Source: Gigaspora rosea (Eukaryota; Glomeromycota; Glomeromycetes; Diversisporales; Gigasporaceae). Taken from it: a stretch of DNA of 64,000 bases. The translations under genes and the position numbers were made by a program. The stretch covers positions 27,107 through 91,106 of the forward strand of contig QKWP01000133.1 in assembly GCA_003550325.1 (NCBI GenBank). The letters run 5' to 3'. This document shows, in pieces, positions 44,600 through 56,128 of the stretch (its first letter is position 1; every line of letters begins with the position of its first letter). Under the pieces are notes generated by a model that saw nothing but the letters and a program-made list of their open reading frames with translations, did not search any database and had not been told where the DNA came from.

Positions 44600-45471
44600 A
44601 ATTTTTTATTATGGGTCAAATGAGTGATGCATCTAAATTTTGTATATAAAATTTGGGCAAATTTTGTTTTCTTGACTTATTTAGCAAAAGAAGCTATCAG
44701 TTTAATTTCTGGGTTTAAGTTTGCAATTTTTCTAGCATTTTAAAGTTTTTTCACAAAATTTAAAGGTGGTTTATAATAAAATTACAATTAATCGTGCAAA
44801 CAAGTTAGCTAATTTTTTTCTGATTTTTACTATTTGTTTAAGTAATGCATATCATTTCACTAAATTAGGCAATTAGGACTGTTAACTGAATTAATGAACA
44901 CAATCACCTAATTTGGAGGACATCTAAAGCAGGGGCAACTCATATTTCTTAATAATTTTCTCAATTAATTTTAGGAACATCTTATATTAGAGTTAGGTTA
45001 GGTTTTAGATAGTTATATACAAGCAAAATTGCCTTTCTAATATTTTACTTAACCTATCTGAGATAGGTTTAAATTGTCATTTTTTGTATTTTTTAGGTTT
45101 TTTGTTTTTGTTTCTTGTTTTGCTTTGCCAGCAATTATCAAAATTCTGTAATTTGATTGGCTGTGATCATGTGAATTTGCTCCACTTTAGATGACCTTCT
45201 AATTTGATGAAATGATTTATATCACTTATAAACAAATAGTAAAAATTATCAAAAAATTGACTAACTTAGTTAGCAAGATTAGTTATAATTTTATTAAAAA
45301 CTATCTTTAAAATTTTGTAAAAGAGCCTTCTAATGCTAGAAAAATTGCAAACACAAACCCAAAAATTAAACTAACAGCTTTTTCTTGCAAATAAGTCAAA
45401 AAGCAAATTTTGCTCAAATTTTACATATAAAATTTAGGTAGATCACTTATTTGACTTATAATTAAAAAATT
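44600..45471. mobile_element. Long foldback element holding a nested MITE
   Basis: Arms of about 280-300 bp (44,600-44,900 and 45,199-45,471) are inverted copies. Matching words include GGGTCAAATGAGTGAT, AATTTCTGGGTTTAAGTTTG and GCAATTTTTCTAGCATT. The central 283 bp is a separate MITE with its own target duplication. No coding. Identity of arms is moderate, so the element is not very recent. Confidence 0.8.
44916..45198. mobile_element. MITE, AGGTCGGCTAAAGC family, copy 2
   Basis: 283 bp, ends GAGGACATCTAAAGCAGGGG and CTCCACTTTAGATGACC. CTAATTTG on both sides (44,908-44,915 and 45,199-45,206) is an 8-bp perfect target duplication. The TIR is related to the copy at 29,037-29,183. It sits at the apex of the foldback. 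Confidence 0.78.
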
Positions 45472-45804
45472 ATTGTGGCATATTATGTTACAGATAGATA
45501 AAATTGGTAAGTGTAATTCTGTTATCATTATTAACACACTATTATGCAAATTGTATATACTAATAAGCTTTTTTATACACTAATTACATTTTCTAAAGAT
45601 ACTATCAAAATGTTTAAATGGAAAAACTCAGAGATAGGAATAGATAAGATATAGTTAAATTATTATGAAATTTATCATATTATATTAATTTTTCCAAACC
45701 TTTTCTAATAGTTATTGTTATTGCCACAGTATCTATTCAATCAATTAATCAATTAATTGGATATTTTATATTTATTTACTATAAATACTAATACAGTATA
45801 AATC
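45472..45804. other. Non-coding AT-rich spacer
   Basis: No gene or structured element seen; low-complexity ATTAATTG words near 45,740. Confidence 0.5.
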
Positions 45805-46298
45805 ATCCTTGGGTTTGATAGTATAGCAGTTATGCTCCAAGATCTCAAATTGCAAGGTTGCCAGTTCAAATTCAAGTGGCAGCGATTTGTAAGAAAGTTA
45901 GCTGGGCTAGACCAAATTAGAAAACTAAAACACCACGGGATATAGAAACCCAGGATATCAATTAATAAACTTAATTTTTAGAATAGGCAGTGATTTGCAA
46001 TCAAGGCTACGGCGGTGAGGACTTTGCCAGAACCCTAATTTGGAATAACTGAAGTCACAAGACGTAATGTCAGGCTAAAGTCTAAACATTATAGATACTA
46101 CATGAACTCATAGCAGTTGTAGTCTGAAAATTGGCTGCAAAGATATCTGACCACTATAGCGGTTGGTGTGACAGGTTGCTTCTGGGCAGTATAAAAGCAA
46201 GCCAAAAGAAGTTGGGTTACAATTGGTAAAAATAAAAATAATAACTATAGTTATTATAACTTACCAAGAAAGCAATACTAGCAGAACTATCAAAAAAA
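45805..46298 (+). mobile_element. tRNA-derived SINE
   Basis: About 494 bp, bounded by a perfect 15-bp target duplication AATACAGTATAAATC (45,790-45,804 and 46,299-46,313). The first 75 bases are tRNA-like: a box-A-like TAGTATAGCAGTTATGC, then a box-B-like AGTTCAAATTCAAG about 40 bases on, as in RNA polymerase III promoters. The body is unrelated to coding sequence, and the 3' end has an A run (CAAAAAAAAA). Poly(A) plus a 15-bp duplication indicates LINE-mediated insertion. The tRNA of origin was not identified. Confidence 0.82.
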
Positions 46299-46313
46299 AA
46301 TACAGTATAAATC

Positions 46314-46812
46314 TTCTTTGATATGTATGCATTTATAAAATATTTAGTTAGTACAATTCTAAAAAACAATTATTAAAAAGATATTTTTTATAGTAATCAT
46401 CATGTACTTTAATCAAAACAAAAACCTGTTAAAGTAATATAATATTTGGTTAACCAATTTTTAAATAATAGATAAATAAGTAATTATATGAAGTATTTAA
46501 AAAAAGTAATACCCAATCAAAAGTACACTTTATATACTACTTAACCTTGCACTCTATTCCTAACAAACCCCATAAATTTCTATAATTTTTGGTTATTTCC
46601 AATAATTAGCTACTGTATAAATAGATAAAATATCAAAATGTAGCTAATCAAAAACATTAAAATATACAACCACAGAATTAGATAGTAATGATAGAGCCCT
46701 TTTTTATTTTTCATATAAATTAAAATGAAAACTAATTAATAAAACATAATTAATTTTATGACAATAAAAATAAAAGAGCTCTATTTTTTTTAAAAAAATA
46801 TTAAGAGGTATC
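46314..46812. other. Non-coding spacer with a small inverted repeat
   Basis: No gene. At 46,691-46,794 an inverted repeat (ATAGAGCCCTTTTTTATTTT mirrored by AAAATAAAAGAGCTCTAT) suggests a 104-bp MITE, without clear target duplication. Confidence 0.5.
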
Positions 46813-47232
46813 TAGTGATACAAATCGATGAAAATTTTTCAATCGATTAGTTGATAGATCATTTTATCCAACTAATCGATTAATTGATTTTATTCAACTA
46901 ATCGATTAGTTGGCGATTAATCGACTAATCAATTAATCAATTAGTTGACTAATCGATTGACCAATCGATTAATTGAATAAATAAATGAAACTTGGTAAAA
47001 TACATGTAAGGTAGCAACTGAAAAAGTCGGGTTGACATTCTTATATGATCAGTTGATTAAACGACCAATTGACTAATCGATTAATTAGTCGATTAATCAA
47101 TTAGTTGACCAATCGATTAATCGATTAGTCAACTAATCGATTAATCGACTAAGTTGGGTCTGTAAAATTCAAATCGATTAGTTGTCAACTTTACAACTAA
47201 TCGATTAATTCGATTTTTGATTTGTATCACTA
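46813..47232. mobile_element. hAT-like MITE with ATCGATTAGTTG motif array
   Basis: 420 bp. TIRs TAGTGATACAAATC at both ends; perfect 8-bp target duplication GAGGTATC (46,805-46,812 and 47,233-47,240). The arms are packed with ATCGATTAGTTGACTAATCG-type words, leaving a short unrelated centre. The motif is close to that of the array at 43,330-43,563. No coding. Confidence 0.92.
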
Positions 47233-47518
47233 GAGGTATCTAGGTATTTTACTCATATATCTTTAATAGTCAAAGATTATTTAGTTTAAATTTTATACTA
47301 ATAACAATTATCTAATAGTCAGTTTCTAGTTGCAAATCATACAGATTATCAGAAAAATTTGATTATATGAAAAGTAAAACTACACAGAGATAGTCATATT
47401 GTTAATGCAAATTTTACTTAGTTAGAATTAGTAATAGTTTAGTTACTATTTTAGATAGTAATCTGTATCAATAATGTGACTATCTTTGCACAGGTTTTAC
47501 CTAGTTTATAAAATTATT

Positions 47519-47770
47519 ATATGTGCTTGGTGCTACAAAAAAGGGATAAATTGACGATTTTTCAAAAATAATTTTTTTATTCAATTTAAAATAAGATCTG
47601 AACATTTTTTACTTAAAACACAAAAGCAGTTATATTAATAAAATTTTGTAATATATCTTTTTAAAGTTTGAATTTTTTATAATTTTATTATATATTTATA
47701 ACATAAAAATTGATTTTCTGAAGATCTTTTGTTTTGTCAATTTGCTCCTTTTTGTAGTACCAAGCCTATA
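47519..47770. mobile_element. Inverted-repeat element (MITE)
   Basis: GCTTGGTGCTACAAAAAAGG at the left is mirrored by CTTTTTGTAGTACCAAGC at the right, with TTGAC mirrored further in, giving an imperfect TIR of about 30 bp. The interior is AT-rich. Boundaries and target duplication not settled. Confidence 0.65.
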
Positions 47771-49359
47771 TTATATAATCTTTACTATTTTTGTATTTGT
47801 TATGCTATTTCATACCTAATGACTCATGACTTCTGGTGAGTCAGATTTTTTATTTTTTTTTTATTTGATCTATTGTAAGTTAATATACTATGTTCATATC
47901 TAAAGCCATACAAAGTTAATTTTTTGGTTTGTATAACATAGAATTAAAAAATTTTAGATTTTTTTCAGATCTAACAGATAATTTAAGAAAATTATAGCTG
48001 CTGTCAGTAATACTGAAGAAAAAAATTAAATAGCAAAAATAGAATAAGGGTGCTGACATTTATTAAGTAATATTTTAGAAGGTGGGGTCAAGCCAAATTT
48101 TTATCATATAAAAATTTTAGCCAATTAAATTTGACAAAAATATTACCTGAGGGTAGGAGAGTAAGCCTCTATAGTAAATAGATATTAGATAATAAATATC
48201 AGCATCCTAATTGGCACAATTGAAATTAAAAAAAAAACTCTTTTTTGAAAATTTGGCCAGCAGGTAAGTTTTGTAGTATAATTTTTTACAATAGGAATTA
48301 TAATTCTAATACTAACTTATCTTTAACCTTTAAAAAATTAGAAAAATTTTACTATGAACTATCTCAATTTTAACCACACGTTGTAGTAAGGCTAAGGCTA
48401 TGCAAAGTTAATTTTTTATTTTTATAACCTGCTAACCCAATTTTTCCAAAAAAAAATTTTTTAAAAATCCTATTGTGCCAATTATTCCAATTTTATATTT
48501 AATTTTTTTATTTCAATAATAACCTTAATTTTTCAGAATTACCTGATAGATCTGAAAAAAAAACAAAATTTTCTGATTCTATGTTATGCAAATTGAAAAA
48601 TAACTTTGTATAACCTTAGATATGAACATGAATTAATTTAGGCCATGCAAAGTTATTTTTTTTAAAAAAATAAAAAAAATCTAACCTGCTGACCAGAATT
48701 TTGAAATATCAGGTTATGCAAAATGAAAATTTAGCTTTGCATGGCCTAATAGAGCAGTAGTAAGTTCTGTAACAGAATTTTTAATAGTAACTTTTCATAA
48801 TAATAATGATAAAACCATGCAAAATTAAATTATGGTTTGCATAAAATCAAGTTCCAAAATTTCAGTTGATGAGTCAGATTTTTTTTATCTTTTTTTTTAA
48901 TCTATTGTAAATTAATATGCATATATTCACATATAAAGCTACACAAAGTTAATTTTTTAGTTGCATAACATGAAATCAAAAATTTTTGGGTCATTTTTCA
49001 GATCTATTGGGTAATTTGAGAAAATTAAAGCTGCTATCGGTGACATCAGATAAAAAAATTAAATAGCAAAAACAGTATAATTGGTACAATTTAAATTTTT
49101 TTAAAAAAGTTTTTTTTTTGTTAACTTGGGTCAGCAGGTAAGTTTTGTAACATGATTTTTTATAGTAGAACTATAATTCCGTTGCTAGCTTATTTTAACT
49201 TTTATGTCTACTATGCTAGCAAATTCTTAAACAGAATGTTTTTATAGCAACTTATGCCAGAAAATCAGAAAAATTATGTTGTGAACTTCTCAATTTTAAC
49301 TACATGTTGTAGTAATATAGTAGTGGGTAAGTTCTGTAACAGAACTTTTATTTGTAATA
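47771..49359. repeat. Decayed repeats of about 500 bp, head-to-tail
   Basis: An ordered set recurs: AGTCAGATTTTTTATTT, CTATTGTAAGTTAATAT, CATGCAAAGTTAATTTTTT, CATAGAATCAGAAAATTTT, GCTGCTATCAGTGA, TTGGTACAATTGAAATT, GGGTCAGCAGGTAAG and TTTTGTAACAGAATTTTT. Copies begin near 47,850 and 48,815, with a third at 50,240-50,690 and an inverted piece at 48,530-48,760. The tail of each unit is the GTAACAGAATT family also seen at 34.5-35.7 kb. No gene. Confidence 0.65.
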
Positions 49360-50235
49360 TAATAATAAGGAAAAATAAATTTGTTATACACGCGACATGT
49401 TACACCCTGCTTCAACCAATCAAATTGCACGATTTTATTGGCAAAAAATTTTATTTTTTAAAAATTTAAAATTTTACTTATAAAGTATAAATATATATAT
49501 AATAGCACATCATATAATGTAAAATTTTATTCTGAACAACTTTTTCTAAGTCATAAAGATAGGTTGTTTTAGTAAAAAAAACCTTTTATAAGAAAAATCA
49601 AAAATTTCCAAAGTTAGCACATATAAAACTTTTTTTACTAAAACATTCTACTGTTTTAACTTAGAAAAAGTTGTTTAGCGTAAAATTTTACATATAATAC
49701 TTAGACATAAATATAGATTATATTAGTAAAAAAAGTTTTATATGTGCTAACAATCGAAATTTTTGATTTTTCTTATAAAATGTTATTTTTTTTACTAATA
49801 TAATCTATCTTTATGACTTAGAAAAAGTTGTTCAGAATAAAATTTTACATTATATATTTTGATATCATTTATTTATTTTTATATTTTACTAGTAAAATTT
49901 TTAATTTTAAAACTTAAAATTTTTTGTTTACAAAATCATGCGATTTGATTGGTCAGAATCGGGGTGCGACTATAGATGCTGGTGAAATTAAACCATTTCA
50001 CCAGGTGAAATGGTGAAATAGTTTCACCAGAATTACACCAAAATTTATTTTGGTGAATTGGTGAAATTGGTAAAATTGGTGAATTGGTGAATTGGTGAAA
50101 TTGGTGAAATTGGTGAATTGGTGAATTGTTGAATTGGTGAAATGGTGAAATCATTTCACCACTCTGATTTAATTTCACCAGCATCTATAGGTGCGACATG
50201 TCGCGGGTGCAACAAATTTCTATTCCCTAATAATA
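49360..50235. mobile_element. Long foldback element interrupted by a MITE
   Basis: The centre is a palindrome: a 49-bp segment at 49,515-49,565 (with ATTCTGAACAACTTTTTC) is repeated perfectly in inverse near 49,808-49,856. The symmetry continues outward through CCAATCAAATTGCA versus TGCGATTTGATTGG, and CGCGACATGTTACACC versus GGTGCGACATGTCGCG, to ends near AAGGAAAAATAAATTTG and CAAATTTCTATTCCC. TAATAAT lies outside both ends. The right arm is split by the element at 49,971-50,189. No coding. Confidence 0.8.
49971..50189. mobile_element. hAT-like MITE with GGTGAATTGGTGAAAT motif array, nested
   Basis: 219 bp. TIR TATAGATGCTGGTGAAATTA with its exact complement at the right end. Perfect 8-bp target duplication GGTGCGAC (49,963-49,970 and 50,190-50,197) that belongs to the arm of the surrounding foldback. 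The interior is nearly all TTGGTGAAATTGGTGAA-type words. TIR related to that of 31,572-32,408. Confidence 0.93.
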
Positions 50236-51668
50236 ATTATGATAAGACCATACAAAGTTAATTTTTTGTTTTGCATAACTGATAACATGGAGTTCCAAAA
50301 TTTCAGTCAGAGGTTTTGTTTTTTTATTTATTTTATTTTTTTTAATCTATTGTAAATTAATATGCACATGTTTCAAATCTAAAGCCATGCAAAGTTAATT
50401 TTCCAGTTTGCATAACATAGAATCAGAAAATTTTGAATTTTTCAGATTCTATTGGGTAATTCAAGAAAACTAAGGCTACCATTAGTAACACCAGAGAAAA
50501 AAATTAAATAGAAAAAACAAAATAATTGGTACAATTGAAATTTTTTTAAACCATTTTTTTAAAAAAATATGGGTTGGCAGGTAGGTTTTGTAATGCAATT
50601 TTTTATAGTAGGAATGAAAATTCTATTGCAAACTATCTCAATTTTAACCATATATGGTATTAATAGAATTCGGATCTATTGGATAATTTAGAAAAATTAA
50701 GGTCACTATCAGTGACATTGAAAAAAAGATTAAATAGATTTGCACAATTAAAATTTAAAAAAAAAATTTAAAAAATTGGGTCAGCAAGTTATACAAAAAA
50801 ATTGACTTTGCATTGCCTTATTCCAATGTTATGTGTACTGCATTATCAATAATTTTATATCTAAATTCTTTTCTGTACTCATAGTAAAAATTATATTAAT
50901 TCCAATGCAACCAATTCATTTTTAGCAACAAATTATAGTTACTGAAATAGCAAGTAACCAGAATAGCAAGTAATCACTTACTGTGGTCACTAAAATAGCA
51001 AGTAAGTTTTGTAACAAAATTTTTTATAGTAACTTATAGTAGTAATCATGAAAAATTTTTAATGCCAATCTTAGCTGTACACTATAGTAAAGGAATAGTT
51101 AGTAAGTTCCATAACAGAATAATTAACAGTAGCTAATAATACTGTAGAAATTATAATAATTCCAATATTATATTTACTGTATTAATAATAAGTTCTATAA
51201 TTGAATTCTTTATTGTAACTCATTGTAGAATTTATGTTATTTCCAAAGCAACCATTCCACTCATAACAACAAACTGTAGTTACTGGAATAGCAAGTAAGT
51301 TTTGTAACAGAATTTTTATAATAACTTACAGTAGAAATTATAATAACTAAAATACTAATCCTTAACTATTATATGTAAATTCTTTATAGTAAATTATATT
51401 AGAAATCATGATTATTTTAATACAACCAACTCAATAGTAATGTATACTTTAATGACTGAATAGCAAATACTGAATAAGATGGGTGGCACAAAGTGCCACC
51501 TATCAAACTAGTAAGTAATAAATTCAAAAATCTAAAATGAACCAAATCTATGAATTGTGACTTAGTAAGCAGGTTTAACTTGTTTCACATAATTCTAATC
51601 TTATTTCTTTTTAGCAAGAGCAAATAAATATAAAATTATGTATAAATATACTTTGTTTTAAATTATTA
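50236..51668. repeat. Further decayed repeats of the 500-bp and GTAACAGAATT families
   Basis: Continues the families described at 47.8-49.3 and 34.5-35.7 kb. Phrases such as TAGCAAGTAAGTTTTGTAAC and AACTTATAGTAGAAATCATG recur about every 100-150 bases to 51,470. No gene. Confidence 0.65.
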
Positions 51669-51864
51669 CAGTCGTCCTCCTATATAGTCACTTCCTATAT
51701 AATCACATCATAGTAAAACCTTTTTATAATCATGCCAAAGTCTGCAACCACTTTACTAATAAATTTATAAAAAAATACCTCTTTATAAGCACATCATAAT
51801 AAAAACTTCACACAATCACACAATTTGCATGATACAGACTGTGTGATTATAGAGGAGGCTAATG
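51669..51864. mobile_element. TA-flanked MITE, pogo/mariner-like
   Basis: 196 bp. The left end CAGTCGTCCTCCTATATAGT is mirrored by ATTATAGAGGAGGCTAATG; TA lies directly outside each end. A CAGT start, a CCTCC-TATA core and TA duplication are typical of Tc1/mariner-pogo MITEs. The two ends are imperfect copies, so it is old. No coding. Confidence 0.7.
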
Positions 51865-52697
51865 TATATTTTATAATAACTAATAAATAAAATTGAAATT
51901 ACCCTTGATCTTATACTATTTTTATAACAATCAGGTACAATTTTGCCTCTGAGAGAAAAGTATTCATTTTTCTGAAAAATTGCTTGTAGTTTCATGGTTT
52001 CTCTCATCAAAATCAACTGGCACAAACAAAGTTAACTCTATCTCTTTATTTTCATCCCTGACTGGATAAGCACCAATGGCCCATGGGTGAGATACATTTT
52101 ATGTTTGAACAAAGAGTCTCTATTATTTTATTTAAAATAAAGAAAAATATTGTAGCTATAACTTATGAAGGTGAAAGTAGACATAAGATTTATTTTAAGA
52201 GGCCATTTGATTTTAATAGATTGCCAATTTTATAGTTAGAAATCTTTTCAATTAATTATAAAGAAAGTCGATGCAGAGTAATGTTGAAACAATCGAATTA
52301 AAGATAATCTTTTTTTATCATAAAATTGTGCTGAATGACTAAATTTAATATCCACATTTCGCAACATGAATCTTTGGCTCTTCAAATTAATCGTAGCACT
52401 TGTGCACGAATTTTTATAACTAAATAACTAGCTAATCACACTGAGAGAGATGCTTGAGAGCACATAAATATATTGTCACGGAGTAAAATCGAGCACATTT
52501 GAAGAACATTTAGATATTTCCAAGTTTCCAAGTAATGTGGACGAAAGTGGACAAAATGGATATTAAATTGAAAATTTATTCGGCAGGTACTATGTAAGCA
52601 CTGACGGAAAAAATTTTCAATTATTTCCGCTAATTTTTATTGAGACACCTGTAAAATTTGCCAAATGATTTTTTGGCCGAACCGGTTAGGTTATAGT
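51865..52697. other. Non-coding stretch
   Basis: No gene or clear repeat; short frames only. Confidence 0.5.
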
Positions 52698-54167
52698 CAG
52701 AGATGGGAAAAATGCACATTTTATAATAAAATGCGCATGATATATAAAATGCCATGATACCGCATGATAAAAATTTTTATTAATTTTTATCTTTATTATT
52801 GATAATATATTTAAATAAAGATACTACATTGATTCTTAATCAGATTTTGCCTATATATATAAATTTTTACAAAATAGCTAATTGTAAACTTCATCATTGC
52901 TTATCTTATATAATTTGACCCTGACGTGGCTCTGCCACGGAGCCTTGTATAAAACTTTAAAATCTTAGTTAAAATCTGTAAATTCGCATTATATAATATT
53001 CATAAATATGCTGAGTTAGTTTGCATTGAATCATCACAAAAAAATTCTGTTACTGAACATACTAATCTATTAACTACAGTATATGGTTAAGATTGAGTTA
53101 GTTTGCATTAAAATTATGTTACTATAAATTCTGCCACAGAATTCACACTCTATTTCCGTATCCCAGTACATGGTTGAGCCAGTTTTTATTAGAATTATTG
53201 TGATTTTTATCATGAGTTTTTATAAAAATTCCATTACAAAATTTGTTCGCTATACCATTAATTGCAATATATAGTGGGTTAGTTTGGATTATTATAAGCT
53301 AATTATAAAAAGTTTGTTGCAAAGCTCATTACTCCGATAACAGATAGTATGCAACGTAGTTTTATTGATGAATACTAATTAGTGTTGCAAAGAGAAAACC
53401 TTATATTGCTATATTAGTTTTAACACACTGATCATCTTTTGAACATAACCGTGATTTTATTGTTTGGCAGGCAGATCGACATAAAACTACGAGTCACTGA
53501 GAAAATTAGTTGATTATCAAATAATCTGGGCAGCAAAAAATCCTGACCAAAAATTCTAGAAATCAATCATCTAAATATTTGGTTGTATGTAATTTTTTTT
53601 GATATTCGCTAATATATTCACTATTTTTTTATTAATCATATGTTTTATCTATAGCGGAGCATTTGTCATGTTCTTGATTTGTTCTTGCACTTGCACTTAT
53701 TCTTGAACTTGAGACCATTATACAAAACGTTTTCAGATTCGTGAACTATTTTAGCCCAAAATAGTTTGTAAATATTAGGCAATCAAACAACAAAAGAAAA
53801 TTCACGTTTCACGATTTTGTGTTGTTTAAGGGCGTTAATAAAGGCATTAAAAAAATGATATAATAATTGCTCGAATGTTATATAATTACTCGATCATGGT
53901 AATAGTCATAATCATCTTACGTATTTCTGTTAGTTGTCCTACATTTAGGTCACATTTTTCGGATAGACCAATCAAAAATGTTAAAGCGAACAGACCCAGA
54001 ATTGAAGTATATAGATAGATTAGAATGTTAATTATACTTATTTTATATTTAGTTTTTCTATATAAAATTTTGATGGGATAAAATGCGCATGATTCGGAAA
54101 CATGCGCATTAATGCGCATTCATGCGCATGATTGAGGAATCATGCGCACGCATGAAACCCATCTCTA
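52698..54167. mobile_element. hAT-like non-autonomous element with ATGCGCAT words
   Basis: About 1,470 bp. The ends CAGAGATGGG and CCCATCTCTA form a TIR; the flanks GTTATAGT and GTTATGGT make an 8-bp target duplication with one mismatch. CAGAGATGGG-type ends are common in hAT elements. AATGCGCATGAT-type words cluster near the left end (52,705-52,770) and right end (54,080-54,155). The interior includes GTAACAGAATT-family repeats (53.0-53.3 kb) and a GC hairpin near 52,930, but no transposase gene. Confidence 0.78.
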
Positions 54168-54241
54168 GTTATGGTCCGTATAATAACTAATAAAAGCTAT
54201 TTTTGTATCATAATGATCATATTACGATTGTCATAACAATA

Positions 54242-54590
54242 ATGTCTACGATTTTAAATTTTTGTTCAATTCTTTGTCCAACATGTTTTGGTGTGCTTAG
54301 TTTATACGAAAATTTATGGAAAAAACTGTTCATGTCAACCAATAAACCTTAACAAGAAATGTAAAAAAGAAATCGAATATGAATTAGACTTTTATGACAA
54401 ATATATTATTTGAACAGGTGCCACTATTAAAAAAGTTAAATATGATCATGAATTTGTCGACTGGTTTAAAAATGAATCTCGGGTTAGGATTCCAAGCGAC
54501 CAAGATATTATTAATATTTGTCGAGAATGCATGAAGAATTATGATAAACGAAATCAAAGTAAAAAATTTATATGTTTATATAAGTATTTA
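54242..54590 (+). pseudogene. Possible small gene or gene relic with CxxC motifs
   Basis: A frame starting at 54,242 (MSTILNFCSILCPTCFGVLS) has one CPTC pair. After about 60 bases that could be an intron ending TTTGAACAG, a second frame reads ATIKKVKYDHEFVDWF, then IINICRECMKNYDKR with a CREC pair. Two CxxC pairs could form one zinc site. The amino-acid composition looks coding, but the link between the parts and the end are not certain. Unrecognised; could be a decayed host gene. Confidence 0.3.
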
Positions 54591-55182
54591 TATATTTTTC
54601 GTTTTCAACAAGAAACAAAAAATAATTAGAAATGAATAAATACTTTCGTTTGAACAAAAAATGGATCTTGCCAAAGAATAGGAATCGAAATTTAATTTAA
54701 TTTTTACAAACGAATTTTTCGTCTTCAACAGAAACGAAAAATATTAGAAATGAATAAATGCCTTTATTTGAACGAAAATGGATCTTGCCAAAGAATAGGA
54801 ATATACAATTTTTTTAAAAACTAATTTTCGAAAAATAATTAGAAATGAATAAAGGCTTCATTTGAATGAAAATGGAACTTGCCAAAGAATAGGAATTGAA
54901 ATTTTACACAATTTTTTTTAAAACCGAATTTTTGTCGAAAAATAATTAAAAATGAATAAAGGCTTCGTTTGAACGAAAATGGATCTTGCCAAGAATAGGA
55001 GTTGAAATTTTACACAATTTTTTTTAAAAATAAATAATTAGAAATGAATAAAGACTTCGTTTGAATCAAAATGGTCACAATTTTTTTTAAAACCGAATTT
55101 TCATCGAAAAATAATTAGAAATGAATAAAGGCTTAGTTTGAACGAAAATGGATCGTGCCAAAGAATAGTAATTGAAATTTAC
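54590..55182. repeat. Tandem repeat, about 80-115-bp unit, six copies
   Basis: TTAGAAATGAATAAAGGCTT begins copies near 54,631, 54,748, 54,843, 54,951, 55,042 and 55,120. Each is followed by GAACGAAAATGGATCTTGCC, AAAGAATAGGAATTGAAA and a T-rich run. Variation in length lies mainly in the T-rich part and the TCGTCTTCAACAGAAACG segment. Confidence 0.9.
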
Positions 55183-56128
55183 GACTTGCAAGTGCGACAA
55201 GTATGCATGTCATCTGCTTAACCAATTAAATTTAAAAGATATGATTAACCGATAGGCAATTAATATAAAAATTATTGGTCAATCATCAGAACAATAACTT
55301 TGCTACTTACTATCTTTAGACATTTATAACTAATAACGATAATTCTGTTTTTCGGCTTTTTTTAAGCAGAATCAGCAGAATTTGTACTTACATATTTGTG
55401 CAGATTCCGTGCAGGCATGTCGATATTTAGTCTTATTGTAATATATATTAGTCACCTTATCTTATTAAATTACATATCTGATGTATATAATATTGATCAT
55501 GCACCGCGATCGGGCAAATGATTGGACAAATTTTACGATATTTATCAACGCATGACTCAATATTTGCGTTATCCGGCAATTCATGATCATAATTCTCAAG
55601 TCGTGATTGGCTAACTGAGTTTTAATTCGAATAAACAAAATGATTATAAAAAAAATAACAATCATAACAAATGAATATTTTCTAATTTGAAATATGTTAT
55701 TCATTGACTATTTAACTATTATACAAAACTCAATTAAATATTTTGCCATCCATTAAAGGCGCCTATCATTATTAAAGGAATTTTTATAAGCTCGACTTTG
55801 TTTCATTTCTTGATCAATTTTTTTAATAGTCTTTGATTAAAACTTGATTAAAGCTTGTAAGTTTAAATAATTTTATCGTATATACTGTATATAAATTTTA
55901 TTTAACCATTTTAGTTTATTTACTTATTGTTAAGACTTAAATTTTCACGGATTATTATTTTTCTACTAGAATTATTAATTAATTAAATGAAAAAAATAAA
56001 TTAGAAAACCATAGAAAGAATAGAGAAAGAATAAAGAAAAAATAAAAAAAATAAGAATAAAGAAAGATTTTTTTGTTAAGAAACGAGTGACCGCAAACTA
56101 TAAAATTACTTTGATACACACCTTTAAT
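55183..56128. other. Non-coding stretch upstream of the Sel1 gene
   Basis: No gene. The segment 55,500-55,620 has GGGCAAATGATTGGACAAATT and GTGATTGGCTAACTGAG words reminiscent of foldback arms elsewhere. The last 100 bases are A-rich leader of the Sel1 gene. Confidence 0.45.
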
